From contig SUXD01000018.1 in NCBI GenBank assembly GCA_015061145.1, positions 1 through 48,375 of the forward strand: DNA of 48,375 nt, given 5' to 3'. Positions 7,582 to 16,832 of this stretch are shown here, piece after piece. The position numbers and the translations under genes are program-made. Origin of the DNA: Bacteroidales bacterium. Lineage in GTDB: Bacteria; Bacteroidota; Bacteroidia; Bacteroidales; Paludibacteraceae. The number at the start of each line of letters is the position of its first letter. Within the stretch, counting starts at the first letter, position 1. The notes under the pieces were generated by a model that searched no databases, was not told the DNA's origin, and was given only the letters and a program-made list of their open reading frames with translations.

Positions 7582-8574
7582 TTATTTGTTGACGGGTTTA
7601 GACGCATTAGGATTTACCGCAGGTTTGGCGATTGACTCACGCATCGAAGTGTCGGCCTCGATATTTTTCATACGATAATAATCCATGATGCCTAAATTTC
7701 CGTTTCTGAAAGCTTCAGCCATCGCTTTAGGCACTTCAGCCTCCGCTTCAATCACTTTAGCGCGCGCCTCCTGTGTTTTGGCTTTCATTTCTTGCTCGCT
7801 TGCCACAGCCATCGCACGACGCTCTTCGGCCTTGGCTTGCGCTATGTTCTTGTCGGCTTGCGCCTGATCTATCTGCAACGCCGCACCAATGTTCTTACCT
7901 ATATCTATGTCGGCAATATCGATGGAAAGAATCTCGAACGCCGTACCGGCATCCAATCCTTTTTTTAGTACCAGCTTCGAAATAGAATCTGGATTTTCGA
8001 GCACCGTTTTATGCGAATCGGACGAACCGATAGACGAAACGATACCCTCACCTACACGCGCAAGCACCGTTTCTTCACCGGCACCACCCACCAATTGCTT
8101 AATGTTGGCTCGCACCGTGACGCGCGCTTTGGCTATCAGCTGAATGCCATCTTTGGCCACTGCCGTCACTGGCGGCGTATCAATCACCCTAGGGTTTACC
8201 GACATTTGCACAGCCTCGAACACATCACGACCGGCCAAATCAATAGCCGTCGCCATCTGAAATGACAGATCGATATTCGCTTTAGACGCAGACACTAGCG
8301 CATGAACAACCTTTTCTACATGTCCGCCCGCCAAATAATGGGCTTCCAGCCCATTGCGGGTGATGTTGTTCAAATCGGCTTTGTGCGCCTCAATCATGGC
8401 TCGCACGATAGAATGCGGCGGCACATTACGGATTCGCATCAAAAACAACTGAATGAGCGAGATGTTCACGCCCGACACTTTTGCGGAAATCCACAACAAA
8501 AACGGCACATAGTGAAAAAACACCAACAGGAAAATAAATCCCAGTGCCAATGCAATAATCAAAAATAAATCCAT
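7582..8574 (-). CDS. floA: Flotillin-like protein FloA (SPFH family)
   Basis: A 330-residue membrane scaffold of bacterial functional membrane microdomains. The N-terminal hydrophobic hairpin ([13 protein letters not shown]) anchors it. It is followed by the FloA-specific [17 protein letters not shown] and an SPFH core ([20 protein letters not shown]). The last ~100 residues are an Ala/Glu/Lys-rich helix with a [11 protein letters not shown] pattern that drives oligomerisation in flotillins. The upstream nfeD gene (34 nt away) is the classic partner of this family. The length equals the usual ~330 residues, and the ATG at 8574 directly precedes the membrane anchor. Confidence 0.93.
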   Translation of the reverse strand: MDLFLIIALALGFIFLLVFFHYVPFLLWISAKVSGVNISLIQLFLMRIRNVPPHSIVRAMIEAHKADLNNITRNGLEAHYLAGGHVEKVVHALVSASKANIDLSFQMATAIDLAGRDVFEAVQMSVNPRVIDTPPVTAVAKDGIQLIAKARVTVRANIKQLVGGAGEETVLARVGEGIVSSIGSSDSHKTVLENPDSISKLVLKKGLDAGTAFEILSIDIADIDIGKNIGAALQIDQAQADKNIAQAKAEERRAMAVASEQEMKAKTQEARAKVIEAEAEVPKAMAEAFRNGNLGIMDYYRMKNIEADTSMRESIAKPAVNPNASKPVNK

Positions 8575-8607
8575 AACAATAATATTTTAATTAGTATATT
8601 TACACAA

Positions 8608-9075
8608 TCATGCTACAGGCTCGACCTCCACATTGGTGCTGTCGACAGCCACAACCACCACCTCAACGCCATCATCAATAAAGTCTTTCACTGACTTGGC
8701 CTCTACCACCTTGTCGTTTACCTTTATTTTTCCTATCGGCGCCAAACGTGAGAGCGTAACCGCACGGTCGCCCACTTTCACGTCAATATTTTTCAACGGA
8801 TCCACTTTCGAATCGATTGATTCCTGCAACGAAAGCCTGTTCAACGTTTTCGAGCGCATAAACAAATAAATGGCCAACGCCATCGAGAGCAACGCGATGA
8901 GCGACACTAGAAAACCTGCTTCCATACTGAACATAAAAGCCTTTACTATTCCCGCAAGCAGGAAAAAGATTCCCATGATGCCTGCAATCGAAAAACCTGG
9001 CAACAAAAAGATTTCTATCACCATCATGATTACGCCCAACACCAAGAGTACGCCTATAATTACCAATGCTGACAT
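8608..9075 (-). CDS. NfeD family membrane protein
   Basis: A 155-residue protein with three or four hydrophobic helices in the first ~75 residues (for example V-I-I-G-V-L-L-V-L-G-V-I-M-M-V-I-E-I-F) and a C-terminal OB-fold-like domain (V-G-D-R-A-V-T-L-S-R-L-A-P-I-G-K-I). The P-I-G-K-I/V pattern is typical of short NfeD proteins. The family works with SPFH/flotillin proteins, and here it directly precedes floA in the same operon. The serine-protease domain of long NfeD proteins is absent. Its role in membrane organisation is inferred from that partnership. Confidence 0.88.
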   Translation of the reverse strand: MSALVIIGVLLVLGVIMMVIEIFLLPGFSIAGIMGIFFLLAGIVKAFMFSMEAGFLVSLIALLSMALAIYLFMRSKTLNRLSLQESIDSKVDPLKNIDVKVGDRAVTLSRLAPIGKIKVNDKVVEAKSVKDFIDDGVEVVVVAVDSTNVEVEPVA

Positions 9076-9125
9076 GAGATTAGAGTTAAAAGATTAAAGA
9101 TTAAAGCTTAATGTTAAAAGTAGGG

Positions 9126-11843
9126 TTAGTTCAACCGTGTTTTTTTCTCAGCGTCCGAAATCAGCGCATCACCTTTTTCGGTGGCGGTTTTCAACAGATT
9201 ATCCGACTGTTTTTTGGCCGCAGCCACCAATTCGTCCGACTTTTTCTGCGCCGCTTTCACTGCAGCTTCACCCGCCTTTTGCGCAGCCACCTTGCCAAGT
9301 GGATTCGACGCTTTGGCCACCGCTTTCTCGGCTTCAGCCTTGGCTTCGGCCACCAGCTTGTCGCCTGCCTTCTGAGCCTCTGCCACCAGTTTGTCGCCCG
9401 CTTTTTGCGCTTCGTTCATCAAATTTTCTTTCTGCTTGCGCGCCTCTTCCACCAATTTGGCTGTAGCCTCGTTTACTTTCTCTTTAGCTGCGTCCTTCAC
9501 TGCATTCAGCGTTTCAGAAGCACCCAGCTTCACTTTCGGTTTGTCGAATGTTCCGCCGATTTTCACTTCCAGTTTTACAGGAAGTGAAGTCACTTGCTGC
9601 GGAATTGTGATTTTTGTAATGTAATCGAGCGTCTCGTCTAGTCCCGACGAACCTTCGACCGTCATATCCAGATTGCCGCTCTTGATGTCGAACGGACCTG
9701 TATAAACGCGACCTTCCCTTATTTCAAACGGAAGTGTCATATTCTTCGCTTTTATCGTCTTCAGCTCTTCTTTCTGCAAAGCTATCGCCATGGCGTCGAG
9801 CACTTTAAGATTAGAAACCGACAGCTCGCGCGACTTCAATGTACCTTTTCCGTTCACCGTATGGTAAACCAGCGAAAGCGTCTGATCCATCAGTCCGCCA
9901 ACCGTCATCACCGCCGAGAATTTTCCCGTCATATTCTCGAACACAGGCGCCAGTTTCTGCGCCATGTCCATTTGCTTGAATACTTCGGTGTAAAGCACTT
10001 CCGAGATATTCATATCTGCATCCACTTTCGCCTCGGTCTCTTTGGAAGTGTCGTAAGTAGCATTGAGCGACATTGCTCCGCCAAACGCATTCATATTGGC
10101 GTTTTTCAGATTCAGCACGCCATCTTTCAGTACTATGGTTCCACGCAGATTCTCGAACACCATCTTGTCGTAAAGAATTCTCTTCAAATCGGCCTTCATC
10201 GTGAAATCGATATTCTTTGGCAACACGACGAGCGAATCCGACTCTACTTCTTCCACACTTTCGGCAGGGGCGGCATCTTCGTCAGCCGTTATAAAGTCGT
10301 TGAGCGAAATCTGTTCCGAAGCGAGGTTCAACGTACCCCTCAGCGTATCGTCCCTCAACAGATACGCCATATAATTATCAAGTGTACCTGTGGCGTGCAA
10401 ATCGGTATTGGCTATCTGCACATCGCAACTGTTCAACGCCAAATTGCGCGATGAGAATACCAATTCCAATGCTTTGACAGCCACATCGGGCAATCCTTCG
10501 GCACGATAAACGGCATCGTTAAGCAACAGTTTTCCGTTGGCGGCTATTTTCTCATACTGCTCTTTTTCGATGTACGACATGCGGCTCGCCACCGACAAAT
10601 CAGCTGTCAGCACGCCCGAAAGTTCCATGCTGTCGAGCGGATAGACATCCTTAATGGTGCCCAAGTCGAGCACACCGTTGGCGCCAGCCTTGAAATACGG
10701 ATCGGTGAAGAAATTCTTGGCGTACAGATTCACGCCAAAGGGATTATTCTTTATCTTAAACCGCAAATTGCTAATATTCAGTTCCGTAAGGTCAACATCT
10801 CCGCCCGGATTCGACAGTTGCGCCGCAATGTTAATGTCATCGACAGACGCTGGCAGATCGGGATACTTAAAATATGCGTCGGTCACATTCAGTTTCACAT
10901 CGAATGCAGGATAAATGCTGTCGGTAAGCACACCTTTGGCAAACGCGTCGAACGAGAGGGCGCCTTTTGTCTGGATGGTTTCGAAGTCCTTGGCATAGAT
11001 GGCAGGTATCATCGAAAGCAAATCCTTGAACTGCATTTGCGGCGCATTCAGTTTCAAGTCCATATCAAGACCTTCGTCGAGCACCGCAAGCCACCCTTGG
11101 AAATTGAGCAGAATGGCGTTGACACGAACCGAATTCTCGCCAAAGATATATTTATTGTTGGCAAAATCGGCCAGCAAGGCAATTTTTGCCTCCACTTCGG
11201 CACGATTGAGCAGCGGCACGAAATCGAGCTCGTAGCTTGCACGCTCTATAGTAGTGTAAATATCCAAGTCGGTAGCGCTTTGTGTCATGTCACCGCTCAT
11301 GGTAAAATTCAGGTTCTCCAGCGCCGCCGACATTTTCGAGAGGCTGTCAACATAATACAGATACGCATTCTCAATGGTGAGTTTATCGAGCTGCAAACGG
11401 AATGCCGCTTCTTCAGCGTCCAACTCCTCTGTTTCGTCCTCGCCCGTATCCTTCAGTATCTCCCAGTTGGCGCGACCGTCGGCAAGCACCCGCGCAAAAA
11501 CATACGGATTTTTGAGCTGCACGCGATTCACCACAATCTGGTCGCCAAAAAGACTCTTGATATCCACCACGCCACGCAAGCGGTCGAAACGCAGAAGCGT
11601 ATCCTGCTCAAAGTCGCCTTTGCCCACCACAATGAAATCGTCTATCGTAACAGACGCATTGGGGAAATTGCGAAACAGATTCAGGCTTACATCCTCGAAA
11701 TCGACGCGCGCATCGAGCATCTCGTTGGCCGTATCCTTCACCATTTTCACAATTTTGCCTTTGAAGACAAACGGAGCCGCCAGCAACAGCAGCACAAACA
11801 CCGCGACCAAAATACCTGCCGCTTTTAAAATCTTACCTATCAT
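9126..11843 (-). CDS. AsmA-family protein with C-terminal 11-residue-repeat tail
   Basis: A 905-residue envelope protein. Residues ~5-27 form an N-terminal membrane anchor (L-V-A-V-F-V-L-L-L-L-A-A-P-F-V-F), followed by the AsmA start (D-T-A-N-E-M-L-D-A-R-V-D-F-E-D-V-S-L-N-L-F-R-N-F-P). The long beta-rich body is typical of AsmA/TamB-like bridges thought to move phospholipid between membranes. From about residue 773 to the end the protein changes to an Ala/Lys/Glu-rich helix in an 11-residue register, with Q-K-A-G-D-K-L-V-A-E-A repeated twice and then drifting. Such 11-mers are known from membrane-binding amphipathic helices. The gene is 50 nt upstream of nfeD-floA, which suggests a membrane-lipid operon. 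Confidence 0.85.
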   Translation of the reverse strand: MIGKILKAAGILVAVFVLLLLAAPFVFKGKIVKMVKDTANEMLDARVDFEDVSLNLFRNFPNASVTIDDFIVVGKGDFEQDTLLRFDRLRGVVDIKSLFGDQIVVNRVQLKNPYVFARVLADGRANWEILKDTGEDETEELDAEEAAFRLQLDKLTIENAYLYYVDSLSKMSAALENLNFTMSGDMTQSATDLDIYTTIERASYELDFVPLLNRAEVEAKIALLADFANNKYIFGENSVRVNAILLNFQGWLAVLDEGLDMDLKLNAPQMQFKDLLSMIPAIYAKDFETIQTKGALSFDAFAKGVLTDSIYPAFDVKLNVTDAYFKYPDLPASVDDINIAAQLSNPGGDVDLTELNISNLRFKIKNNPFGVNLYAKNFFTDPYFKAGANGVLDLGTIKDVYPLDSMELSGVLTADLSVASRMSYIEKEQYEKIAANGKLLLNDAVYRAEGLPDVAVKALELVFSSRNLALNSCDVQIANTDLHATGTLDNYMAYLLRDDTLRGTLNLASEQISLNDFITADEDAAPAESVEEVESDSLVVLPKNIDFTMKADLKRILYDKMVFENLRGTIVLKDGVLNLKNANMNAFGGAMSLNATYDTSKETEAKVDADMNISEVLYTEVFKQMDMAQKLAPVFENMTGKFSAVMTVGGLMDQTLSLVYHTVNGKGTLKSRELSVSNLKVLDAMAIALQKEELKTIKAKNMTLPFEIREGRVYTGPFDIKSGNLDMTVEGSSGLDETLDYITKITIPQQVTSLPVKLEVKIGGTFDKPKVKLGASETLNAVKDAAKEKVNEATAKLVEEARKQKENLMNEAQKAGDKLVAEAQKAGDKLVAEAKAEAEKAVAKASNPLGKVAAQKAGEAAVKAAQKKSDELVAAAKKQSDNLLKTATEKGDALISDAEKKTRLN

Positions 11844-11934
11844 ATCAAAAAAAATCTCTATTTAAAACACTTCAAATATAACTTTTTTATTCCTTTTAAC
11901 GGCAAAAAACAGAAAAATATTGCGACAAAAAAGT

Positions 11935-11942
11935 TATTTTTG
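11935..11942 (+). promoter_or_regulatory. -7 element of the DUF3109 gene
   Basis: TATTTTTG followed by C, 26 nt before the ATG at 11969, in the divergent gap between the AsmA and DUF3109 genes. Confidence 0.5.
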
Positions 11943-11968
11943 CAACCTATACTTTTCAACAAGGAAAA

Positions 11969-12547
11969 ATGATACAGATTGACGACGCCATAGTGAGCCT
12001 CGACATTATCGAGAAAGAGTTTCTGTGCGACATAGCGCAATGTAAGGGGCAATGCTGCGTGGATGGCGACTCCGGCGCTCCGCTCGAGCCCGAGGAGGCA
12101 GAAAAAATAAAAGCCATACTGCCCGTGATATGGAACGACCTGCCCACACAATCGAAAGAAGTGATAGAACGGCAAGGCGTATGCTACACCGACGAAGACG
12201 GCGACCTGGTGACTTCCATCGTAGGCAAAAAAGAGTGTGTGTTCGCCTATTTTGACAACGGCGTGTGCAAATGCGCCATCGAAAAGGCCTACCGCGAAGG
12301 CAAGACAGACTTCTACAAGCCCATCTCGTGCCACCTCTACCCCATCCGCATCGACAAGTTTCCCACCTTCGAGGCCGTGAACTACCACCAATGGAATGTG
12401 TGCCAATGCGCAAAAGCGCTCGGCAAAGCCAACGGCGTGAAAATCTACCAGTTTCTGAAAGAGCCGCTCACCAGAAAGTACGGCGAGGAGTGGTACAACG
12501 AACTGTGCCTCGTGGCCGAAGAATGGAACAAACAGCACGAGAAATAA
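11969..12547 (+). CDS. DUF3109 family cysteine-rich protein
   Basis: A 192-residue soluble protein of a family widespread in Bacteroidota. The Cys pattern is conspicuous: C-D-I-A-Q-C-K-G-Q-C-C near residues 19-29, a later C-V-F-A-Y-F-D-N-G-V-C-K-C, then C-H-L-Y-P-I-R-I and C-Q-C-A-K. This resembles the YkgJ-like group of zinc- or iron-sulfur-binding proteins, including its C-x-x-Y-P motif. A metal-binding role is inferred; the biochemical function is unknown. The ATG at 11969 follows a -7 element by 26 nt. The gene is followed by a strong hairpin and the tRNA-Leu gene on the other strand. Confidence 0.85.
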   Translation: MIQIDDAIVSLDIIEKEFLCDIAQCKGQCCVDGDSGAPLEPEEAEKIKAILPVIWNDLPTQSKEVIERQGVCYTDEDGDLVTSIVGKKECVFAYFDNGVCKCAIEKAYREGKTDFYKPISCHLYPIRIDKFPTFEAVNYHQWNVCQCAKALGKANGVKIYQFLKEPLTRKYGEEWYNELCLVAEEWNKQHEK

Positions 12548-12570
12548 ACCGTCCTCAGAGCAACACCATA

Positions 12571-12609
12571 AACAAAGAGAGAGAGTCCTAACGGAACTCT
12601 CTCTTTGTT
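12571..12609. terminator. Terminator between DUF3109 gene and tRNA-Leu
   Basis: A 13-bp perfect stem AACAAAGAGAGAG / CTCTCTCTTTGTT, extended by TCC / GGA after a small internal loop, closed by TAAC. It can serve the DUF3109 gene on plus and the tRNA-Leu gene on minus. Confidence 0.75.
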
Positions 12610-12610
12610 G

Positions 12611-12694
12611 TGCGTAGGATGAGACTCGAACTCACACGATCTTAAGACCACTACCCCCTCAAAGTAGCGTGTATACCAATTTCACCACCTACGC
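12611..12694 (-). tRNA. tRNA-Leu (anticodon GAG)
   Basis: Acceptor stem GCGUAGG / CCUACGC, an anticodon stem-loop with loop UUGAGGG (anticodon GAG), a long class II variable arm and the T-loop GUUCGAGUC are all visible on the minus strand. The discriminator base is A. The 3' CCA is not encoded. Confidence 0.92.
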
Positions 12695-12715
12695 AAATTA
12701 TGTTCTTACAAAAAA

Positions 12716-12739
12716 AAAGCGAAACCGTCATTTCGCTTT
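12716..12739. terminator. Terminator after tRNA-Gly
   Basis: A 9-bp stem AAAGCGAAA / TTTCGCTTT, loop CCGTCA, with an A-run on the plus strand (a U-run on the minus transcript). It separates the two tRNA genes, so they may be separate transcripts. Confidence 0.7.
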
Positions 12740-12752
12740 ATTTTCTGTTTTG

Positions 12753-12825
<73 letters not shown>

Positions 12826-13012
12826 AATTGCAGTGCAAATTTACTGCTTATTTTTTAATCTGCAAACAAAAACGAACTTTTTTTCACTTTTTTTTCAAAA
12901 AAAATAAAAAATCAGATTCTAACGACGAGTTTTGACTCAAAACAAAGCCATATTTATCCTTGTTTTCGTGGAATGACAATAACCATCCAAAAATAATAAA
13001 TATAATAAAAAA

Positions 13013-13047
13013 ACAAGACAATGTAAAAATTTTTCACATTGTCTTGT
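13013..13047. terminator. Terminator of the acyl-CoA carboxylase operon
   Basis: A perfect 12-bp stem ACAAGACAATGT / ACATTGTCTTGT with an 11-nt A/T loop, 30 nt beyond the carboxyltransferase stop codon. The rest of the 250-bp gap up to tRNA-Gly is AT-rich and shows nothing else. Confidence 0.75.
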
Positions 13048-13076
13048 CCGAGTTATGTTCTTTAGCATTTTTTCGC

Positions 13077-14600
13077 TTACAACGGAATATTTCCGTGCTT
13101 TTTCGGCGGATTGCTCTTGCTCTTGTTGCGAGTCATTTCAAGGGCTTCTATCAACTTGCGACGCGTCTGTTTCGGCAATATGATTTCATCCACCAGGCCC
13201 AACTCTGCCGCTTGATACGGATTAGAGAAATTGGCAGTATAATCGTCCACCGCCTTCTGACGTTCTTCGTCGTTGCTTGTTCGATACAAGATATTCACCG
13301 CACCGCTCGCACCCATCACAGCTATTTCGGCCGTAGGATATGCGAAATTGACATCACCGCCAATCTGCTTGCTCGACATCACAATGTAAGCACCGCCGTA
13401 AGCCTTGCGGGTAATCAGCGTAATTTTAGGAACGGTAGCTTCGGAATACGCGTACACGATTTTTGCACCATGGCGGATGATACCCTCATGTTCTTGCGTT
13501 GTACCCGGCAAGAAACCAGGAACATCCACAAAAGTAACCAAAGGAATATTGAAACAGTCGCAGAAACGGATGAAACGAGCCCCTTTGTCAGAAGCGTTCA
13601 AATCTAAAGCTCCCGTCATGTTGTTAGGCTGATTGGCCACGATACCCACCGACCGGCCGCCAAGATGTGCGAATCCCACCACAATGTTCTGCGCGAAATA
13701 CGGCATCACTTCGAAGAAATAGCCGTCATCAACGACCTCCTCTATCACATCCTTCACATCATACGACATATTCGGATCAACAGGAATGATGTTATAAAGT
13801 TTCTCATTCTCACGATTCGCTTGATCGGTAGTATCTGTGTACGGAGCATCTTCCATATTGTTCGACGGCAAGAAACTCAACAATTCTCTTATCATCAGCA
13901 GAGTCTCTTCTTCGGAGTCGGCCAAGAAATGCGCCACGCCGCTCTGCGAATTGTGCACCGACGCACCTCCAAGTTCCTCTTTCGAAACCTCTTCGTGTAA
14001 TACAGCTTTCACCACATCCGGTCCGGTAATGAACATGTGACTGCGTTCTTTCACCATAAAGATAAAATCGGTGAGAGCTGGCGAATAGCATGCGCCGCCG
14101 GCACATGGTCCAAGAATTGCCGAAATCTGCGGAATAACTCCCGAAGCCATTGTATTCTGATAGAAAATATCGGCATATCCGCTCAGTCCCATGATTCCCT
14201 CCTGAATACGCGCGCCGCCCGAATCGTTAAGGGCAATGACGGGGGCGCCATTCTGAAGCGCCATCTGCTGCACTTTCATTATTTTATTGGCATTGGTGCG
14301 ACTGAGCGAACCGCCAAATGCAGTAAAGTCATAAGCGTAAACATACACCAAGCGTCCGTCTATTTTTCCGTAACCGCTCACCACGCCATCGCCCAAAATC
14401 TTGGTTTTCTCCATGCCATATTTGTCGCAACGATGCACGACAAACTTATCGAATTCATTGAATGTGCCATGGTCGAGCAGCAGCTCGATACGTTCGCGCG
14501 CTGTCATTTTTCCGGCCTTATGCTGCTTTTCTATTCGTTCTTCGCCACCGCCAAGGTTGGCAAGTCTGTCTTTTTCTTCAAAATCTTGAATTGTCGCCAT
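13077..14600 (-). CDS. pccB: Acyl-CoA (probably propionyl-CoA) carboxylase, carboxyltransferase subunit
   Basis: A 507-residue crotonase-fold carboxyltransferase that moves CO2 between carboxybiotin and acyl-CoA. The N-terminus G-K-M-T-A-R-E-R-I-E-L-L-L-D is typical of PccB/MmdA. The acyl-CoA oxyanion loops are visible as I-L-G-P-C-A-G-G-A-C-Y-S-P and K-A-Y-G-G-A-Y-I-V-M-S-S. It is third in an operon with the biotin carboxylase and biotin carrier genes. In Bacteroidota this set fits interconversion of propionyl-CoA and methylmalonyl-CoA (succinate-propionate route); an MmdA-type decarboxylase partner is less likely because a biotin carboxylase is present. Substrate preference is inferred. Confidence 0.9.
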   Translation of the reverse strand: MATIQDFEEKDRLANLGGGEERIEKQHKAGKMTARERIELLLDHGTFNEFDKFVVHRCDKYGMEKTKILGDGVVSGYGKIDGRLVYVYAYDFTAFGGSLSRTNANKIMKVQQMALQNGAPVIALNDSGGARIQEGIMGLSGYADIFYQNTMASGVIPQISAILGPCAGGACYSPALTDFIFMVKERSHMFITGPDVVKAVLHEEVSKEELGGASVHNSQSGVAHFLADSEEETLLMIRELLSFLPSNNMEDAPYTDTTDQANRENEKLYNIIPVDPNMSYDVKDVIEEVVDDGYFFEVMPYFAQNIVVGFAHLGGRSVGIVANQPNNMTGALDLNASDKGARFIRFCDCFNIPLVTFVDVPGFLPGTTQEHEGIIRHGAKIVYAYSEATVPKITLITRKAYGGAYIVMSSKQIGGDVNFAYPTAEIAVMGASGAVNILYRTSNDEERQKAVDDYTANFSNPYQAAELGLVDEIILPKQTRRKLIEALEMTRNKSKSNPPKKHGNIPL

Positions 14601-14657
14601 AATGATAATAAATCAATCGTCCATTTTTCCTATCGCAGCCATGCGCTACAGACGATT

Positions 14658-14681
14658 ATTGTTAATTATTTATTGTTAATT
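14658..14681. repeat. 14-bp-period AT-rich tandem repeat in the carboxylase operon
   Basis: ATTGTTAATT occurs at 14658-14667 and 14672-14681, between the biotin carrier stop and the carboxyltransferase start. It resembles in reverse complement the 7550-7575 repeat. Confidence 0.55.
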
Positions 14682-15184
14682 CATTCCAATATCATCAATA
14701 CCTGATTGGAATTCACGGTATCTTTCTCTTTGACCAGCACCGAGCGAACCACGCAGTCGCGTGTAGCTTTATAGACGCTCTGCATTTTCATAGCCTCGAT
14801 GGTAAGCAGCGGCGTTCCTTCCGTCACTTCGTCGCCCTCTTGCACCATCACGCTGACAATTTTTCCAGGCATCGGTGTCATCAGTTGGTTGGAGAAATTC
14901 AAATCGCCGTTTTTCTTACGGCTGCGCATCAGTTTGTCACGTTCGTCCACCATCTCAAGGTCGTACGACGAAAGGTTTACATTCACCTTATATTTCTTGC
15001 CATTGTCTGAGCGCAACAATTCTGCATTATATGAATTTCCTTCGTTAATAATGGAGCAAACTCCGTTTTCGGCCATCACCACATCCAAGTCGTGCACTTT
15101 TCCGTCGATGGATATTTTCACTTTGTTGCCTTCTTTGCTGACAAGCTCCACTTGCGCGTGTCTGTCGCCAATTATCACTTCCAT
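14681..15184 (-). CDS. Biotin carboxyl carrier subunit of acyl-CoA carboxylase
   Basis: A 167-residue protein whose last ~75 residues form a biotinyl domain. The biotinylated Lys is in E-A-M-K-M (Lys ~133), preceded by P-M-P-G-K-I-V-S-V. This P-M-P-G-K form is typical of propionyl-CoA carboxylase and decarboxylase carriers. The N-terminal part is a small beta-rich domain. The frame extends up to 15250 into the biotin carboxylase gene, but the ATG at 15184, 23 nt after that gene's stop, gives the sensible start (M-E-V-I-I-G-D-R). It carries carboxybiotin between the two catalytic subunits encoded on either side. Confidence 0.9.
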   Translation of the reverse strand: MEVIIGDRHAQVELVSKEGNKVKISIDGKVHDLDVVMAENGVCSIINEGNSYNAELLRSDNGKKYKVNVNLSSYDLEMVDERDKLMRSRKKNGDLNFSNQLMTPMPGKIVSVMVQEGDEVTEGTPLLTIEAMKMQSVYKATRDCVVRSVLVKEKDTVNSNQVLMILE

Positions 15185-15207
15185 AATTTCTGAATTTTTC
15201 GGGGGAA

Positions 15208-16722
15208 TTAGATTCTTAATATGCCTTTGCGTTTTCCAAATTCGCGCCAACGGCTTATCGGACGATTGTCTTGCAATGTCTTTGGCACATTTTCCTCCAT
15301 GTTCATCAAATAGTCGATATATGCTGCCATAATGGCTATATCCTCGTTGTTGGCTGTTTCATTCTCGGGTATCTTTTTCGCAATTCGGGCAGCATTTTTT
15401 TCCAAGAAATGAGTGGTATAATTACCTTTCACAAAATCCGGAATACCTATCAGGCGGCACAAATAACCGATATTAGTCTTGATTCCGCTGATTTTGTACT
15501 CTTTAAGCACTCTTTGCATACGCTCGAGCGCATACTCACGATTGGTAGCCCACACAATGAGCTTGCCTATCATCGGGTCGTAGAAAACCGGGATTTCGTA
15601 ACCCTCGTAAATATAACTATCGATGCGCACACCGATGCCCTGCGGTACATGCACATATCGAACAACGCCCACCGACGGGATAAAACCGTTATCAGTATCT
15701 TCGGCACAGATACGGCACTCGATGGCGTGTCCGTGTTGCACAATGTCTTTTTGCTCAAAACGGAGTTTCTTTCCGTTAGCAATATGAATCTGTTCTTTTA
15801 CAATATCAATGCCAAGCACTTCCTCGGTTATAGGATGTTCCACCTGCAATCGGGTGTTCATTTCCAAAAAATAGAAATTATAATCCTTGTCGACAAGAAA
15901 TTCCACCGTGCCGGCACCGACATAGTTCACCGCTTTAGCGGCACGCACAGCCACTTCGCCCATCTTTTGGCGCACCTCGGGGGTGATGTAAGGCGAAGGA
16001 CTCTCTTCGATTATTTTCTGATGGCGACGCTGAACGGAACATTCTCTGTCAAAAAGATGAACCACATTGCCATGCTTGTCGCCCAGTATCTGGAACTCCA
16101 CATGATGCGGCGCTTCAATATATTTTTCTATATATACCGTATCGTTGCCGAAAGAAGAACGCGCTTCAGACCTTGCTGTCTGGTATGCTTCCAACACATC
16201 GGCACGTTCGCGCACAAGACGCATACCTTTACCGCCACCGCCTGCAGTCGCTTTAATGATAATGGGCAGACCGATGTTGTCGCACACGCGCAACAAATCT
16301 TCAGGAGCCAGTTTTTCACTTGTGCCTGGCACCACAGGTATGCCCGCCGCTATCATCGTCTTACGGGATGATATTTTGTCACCCATTGTTTCGATGCTTT
16401 CGGTGTTTGGACCAACGAAAACAATGCCCTCTTGTTCACAGCGGCGAGCGAATTCCGCGTTTTCTGACAAAAAACCATATCCTGGATGAATGGCATCCAC
16501 CGAACATTGTTTTGCCACCGCTATTATTTTGTCTATATTCAAATAACTCTCGCTGGCGGAATCACCACCAATGCAACATGCCTCATCGGCATAAAAAACA
16601 TGTTGTGAAGTACGATCCACTTCGGAATAAACCGCCACTGTCTTGATGCCCATCTCATTGCAAGAGCGAATGATTCGGACTGCGATTTCACCTCTGTTGG
16701 CGATAAGAATTTTCTTTATCAT
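15208..16722 (-). CDS. accC: Biotin carboxylase subunit of acyl-CoA carboxylase
   Basis: A 504-residue ATP-grasp enzyme that carboxylates biotin with bicarbonate and ATP. The N-terminus I-K-K-I-L-I-A-N-R-G-E-I-A-V-R-I-I-R is the family start. The glycine-rich loop K-A-T-A-G-G-G-G-K-G-M-R and the catalytic M-N-T-R-L-Q-V-E-H-P-I-T-E are intact. At 504 residues it is some 50 longer than the E. coli enzyme, with an extra C-terminal stretch (E-N-V-P-K-T-L-Q ... R-W-R-E-F-G-K-R-K) as in propionyl-CoA carboxylase alpha-type subunits. It is the first gene of the three-gene carboxylase operon. Confidence 0.92.
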   Translation of the reverse strand: MIKKILIANRGEIAVRIIRSCNEMGIKTVAVYSEVDRTSQHVFYADEACCIGGDSASESYLNIDKIIAVAKQCSVDAIHPGYGFLSENAEFARRCEQEGIVFVGPNTESIETMGDKISSRKTMIAAGIPVVPGTSEKLAPEDLLRVCDNIGLPIIIKATAGGGGKGMRLVRERADVLEAYQTARSEARSSFGNDTVYIEKYIEAPHHVEFQILGDKHGNVVHLFDRECSVQRRHQKIIEESPSPYITPEVRQKMGEVAVRAAKAVNYVGAGTVEFLVDKDYNFYFLEMNTRLQVEHPITEEVLGIDIVKEQIHIANGKKLRFEQKDIVQHGHAIECRICAEDTDNGFIPSVGVVRYVHVPQGIGVRIDSYIYEGYEIPVFYDPMIGKLIVWATNREYALERMQRVLKEYKISGIKTNIGYLCRLIGIPDFVKGNYTTHFLEKNAARIAKKIPENETANNEDIAIMAAYIDYLMNMEENVPKTLQDNRPISRWREFGKRKGILRI

Positions 16723-16749
16723 AAGATGTTCTTTTTCCTATTGATTCCA

Positions 16750-16757
16750 CAAAGATA
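16750..16757 (-). promoter_or_regulatory. -7 element of the acyl-CoA carboxylase operon
   Basis: TATCTTTG on the minus strand, 28 nt upstream of the biotin carboxylase ATG. Confidence 0.5.
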
Positions 16758-16832
16758 ATAAATCTTTAAGAAAGATAACCATCAAAGACAATAAAAATTG
16801 CACATTTTGGGCATTTTGTGTAAAAATATCAT

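Noticed and set aside
10818-11828. 336-codon open frame on the plus strand inside the AsmA gene
   Set aside because: Antisense to a well-supported long gene, with a low-complexity His/Arg/Gln-rich product; a shadow.
11858-12538. 226-codon open frame on the minus strand opposite the DUF3109 gene
   Set aside because: It lies wholly over a recognised gene with clear Cys motifs, has no family resemblance and would start inside a coding region; a shadow of codon bias.
12960-13607. 215-codon plus-strand open frame near the carboxylase terminator
   Set aside because: Runs through a terminator hairpin and antisense through pccB; no motif.
15271-16371. 366-codon open frame on the plus strand inside the biotin carboxylase gene
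   Set aside because: Antisense to accC with all catalytic motifs intact; no sensible protein.
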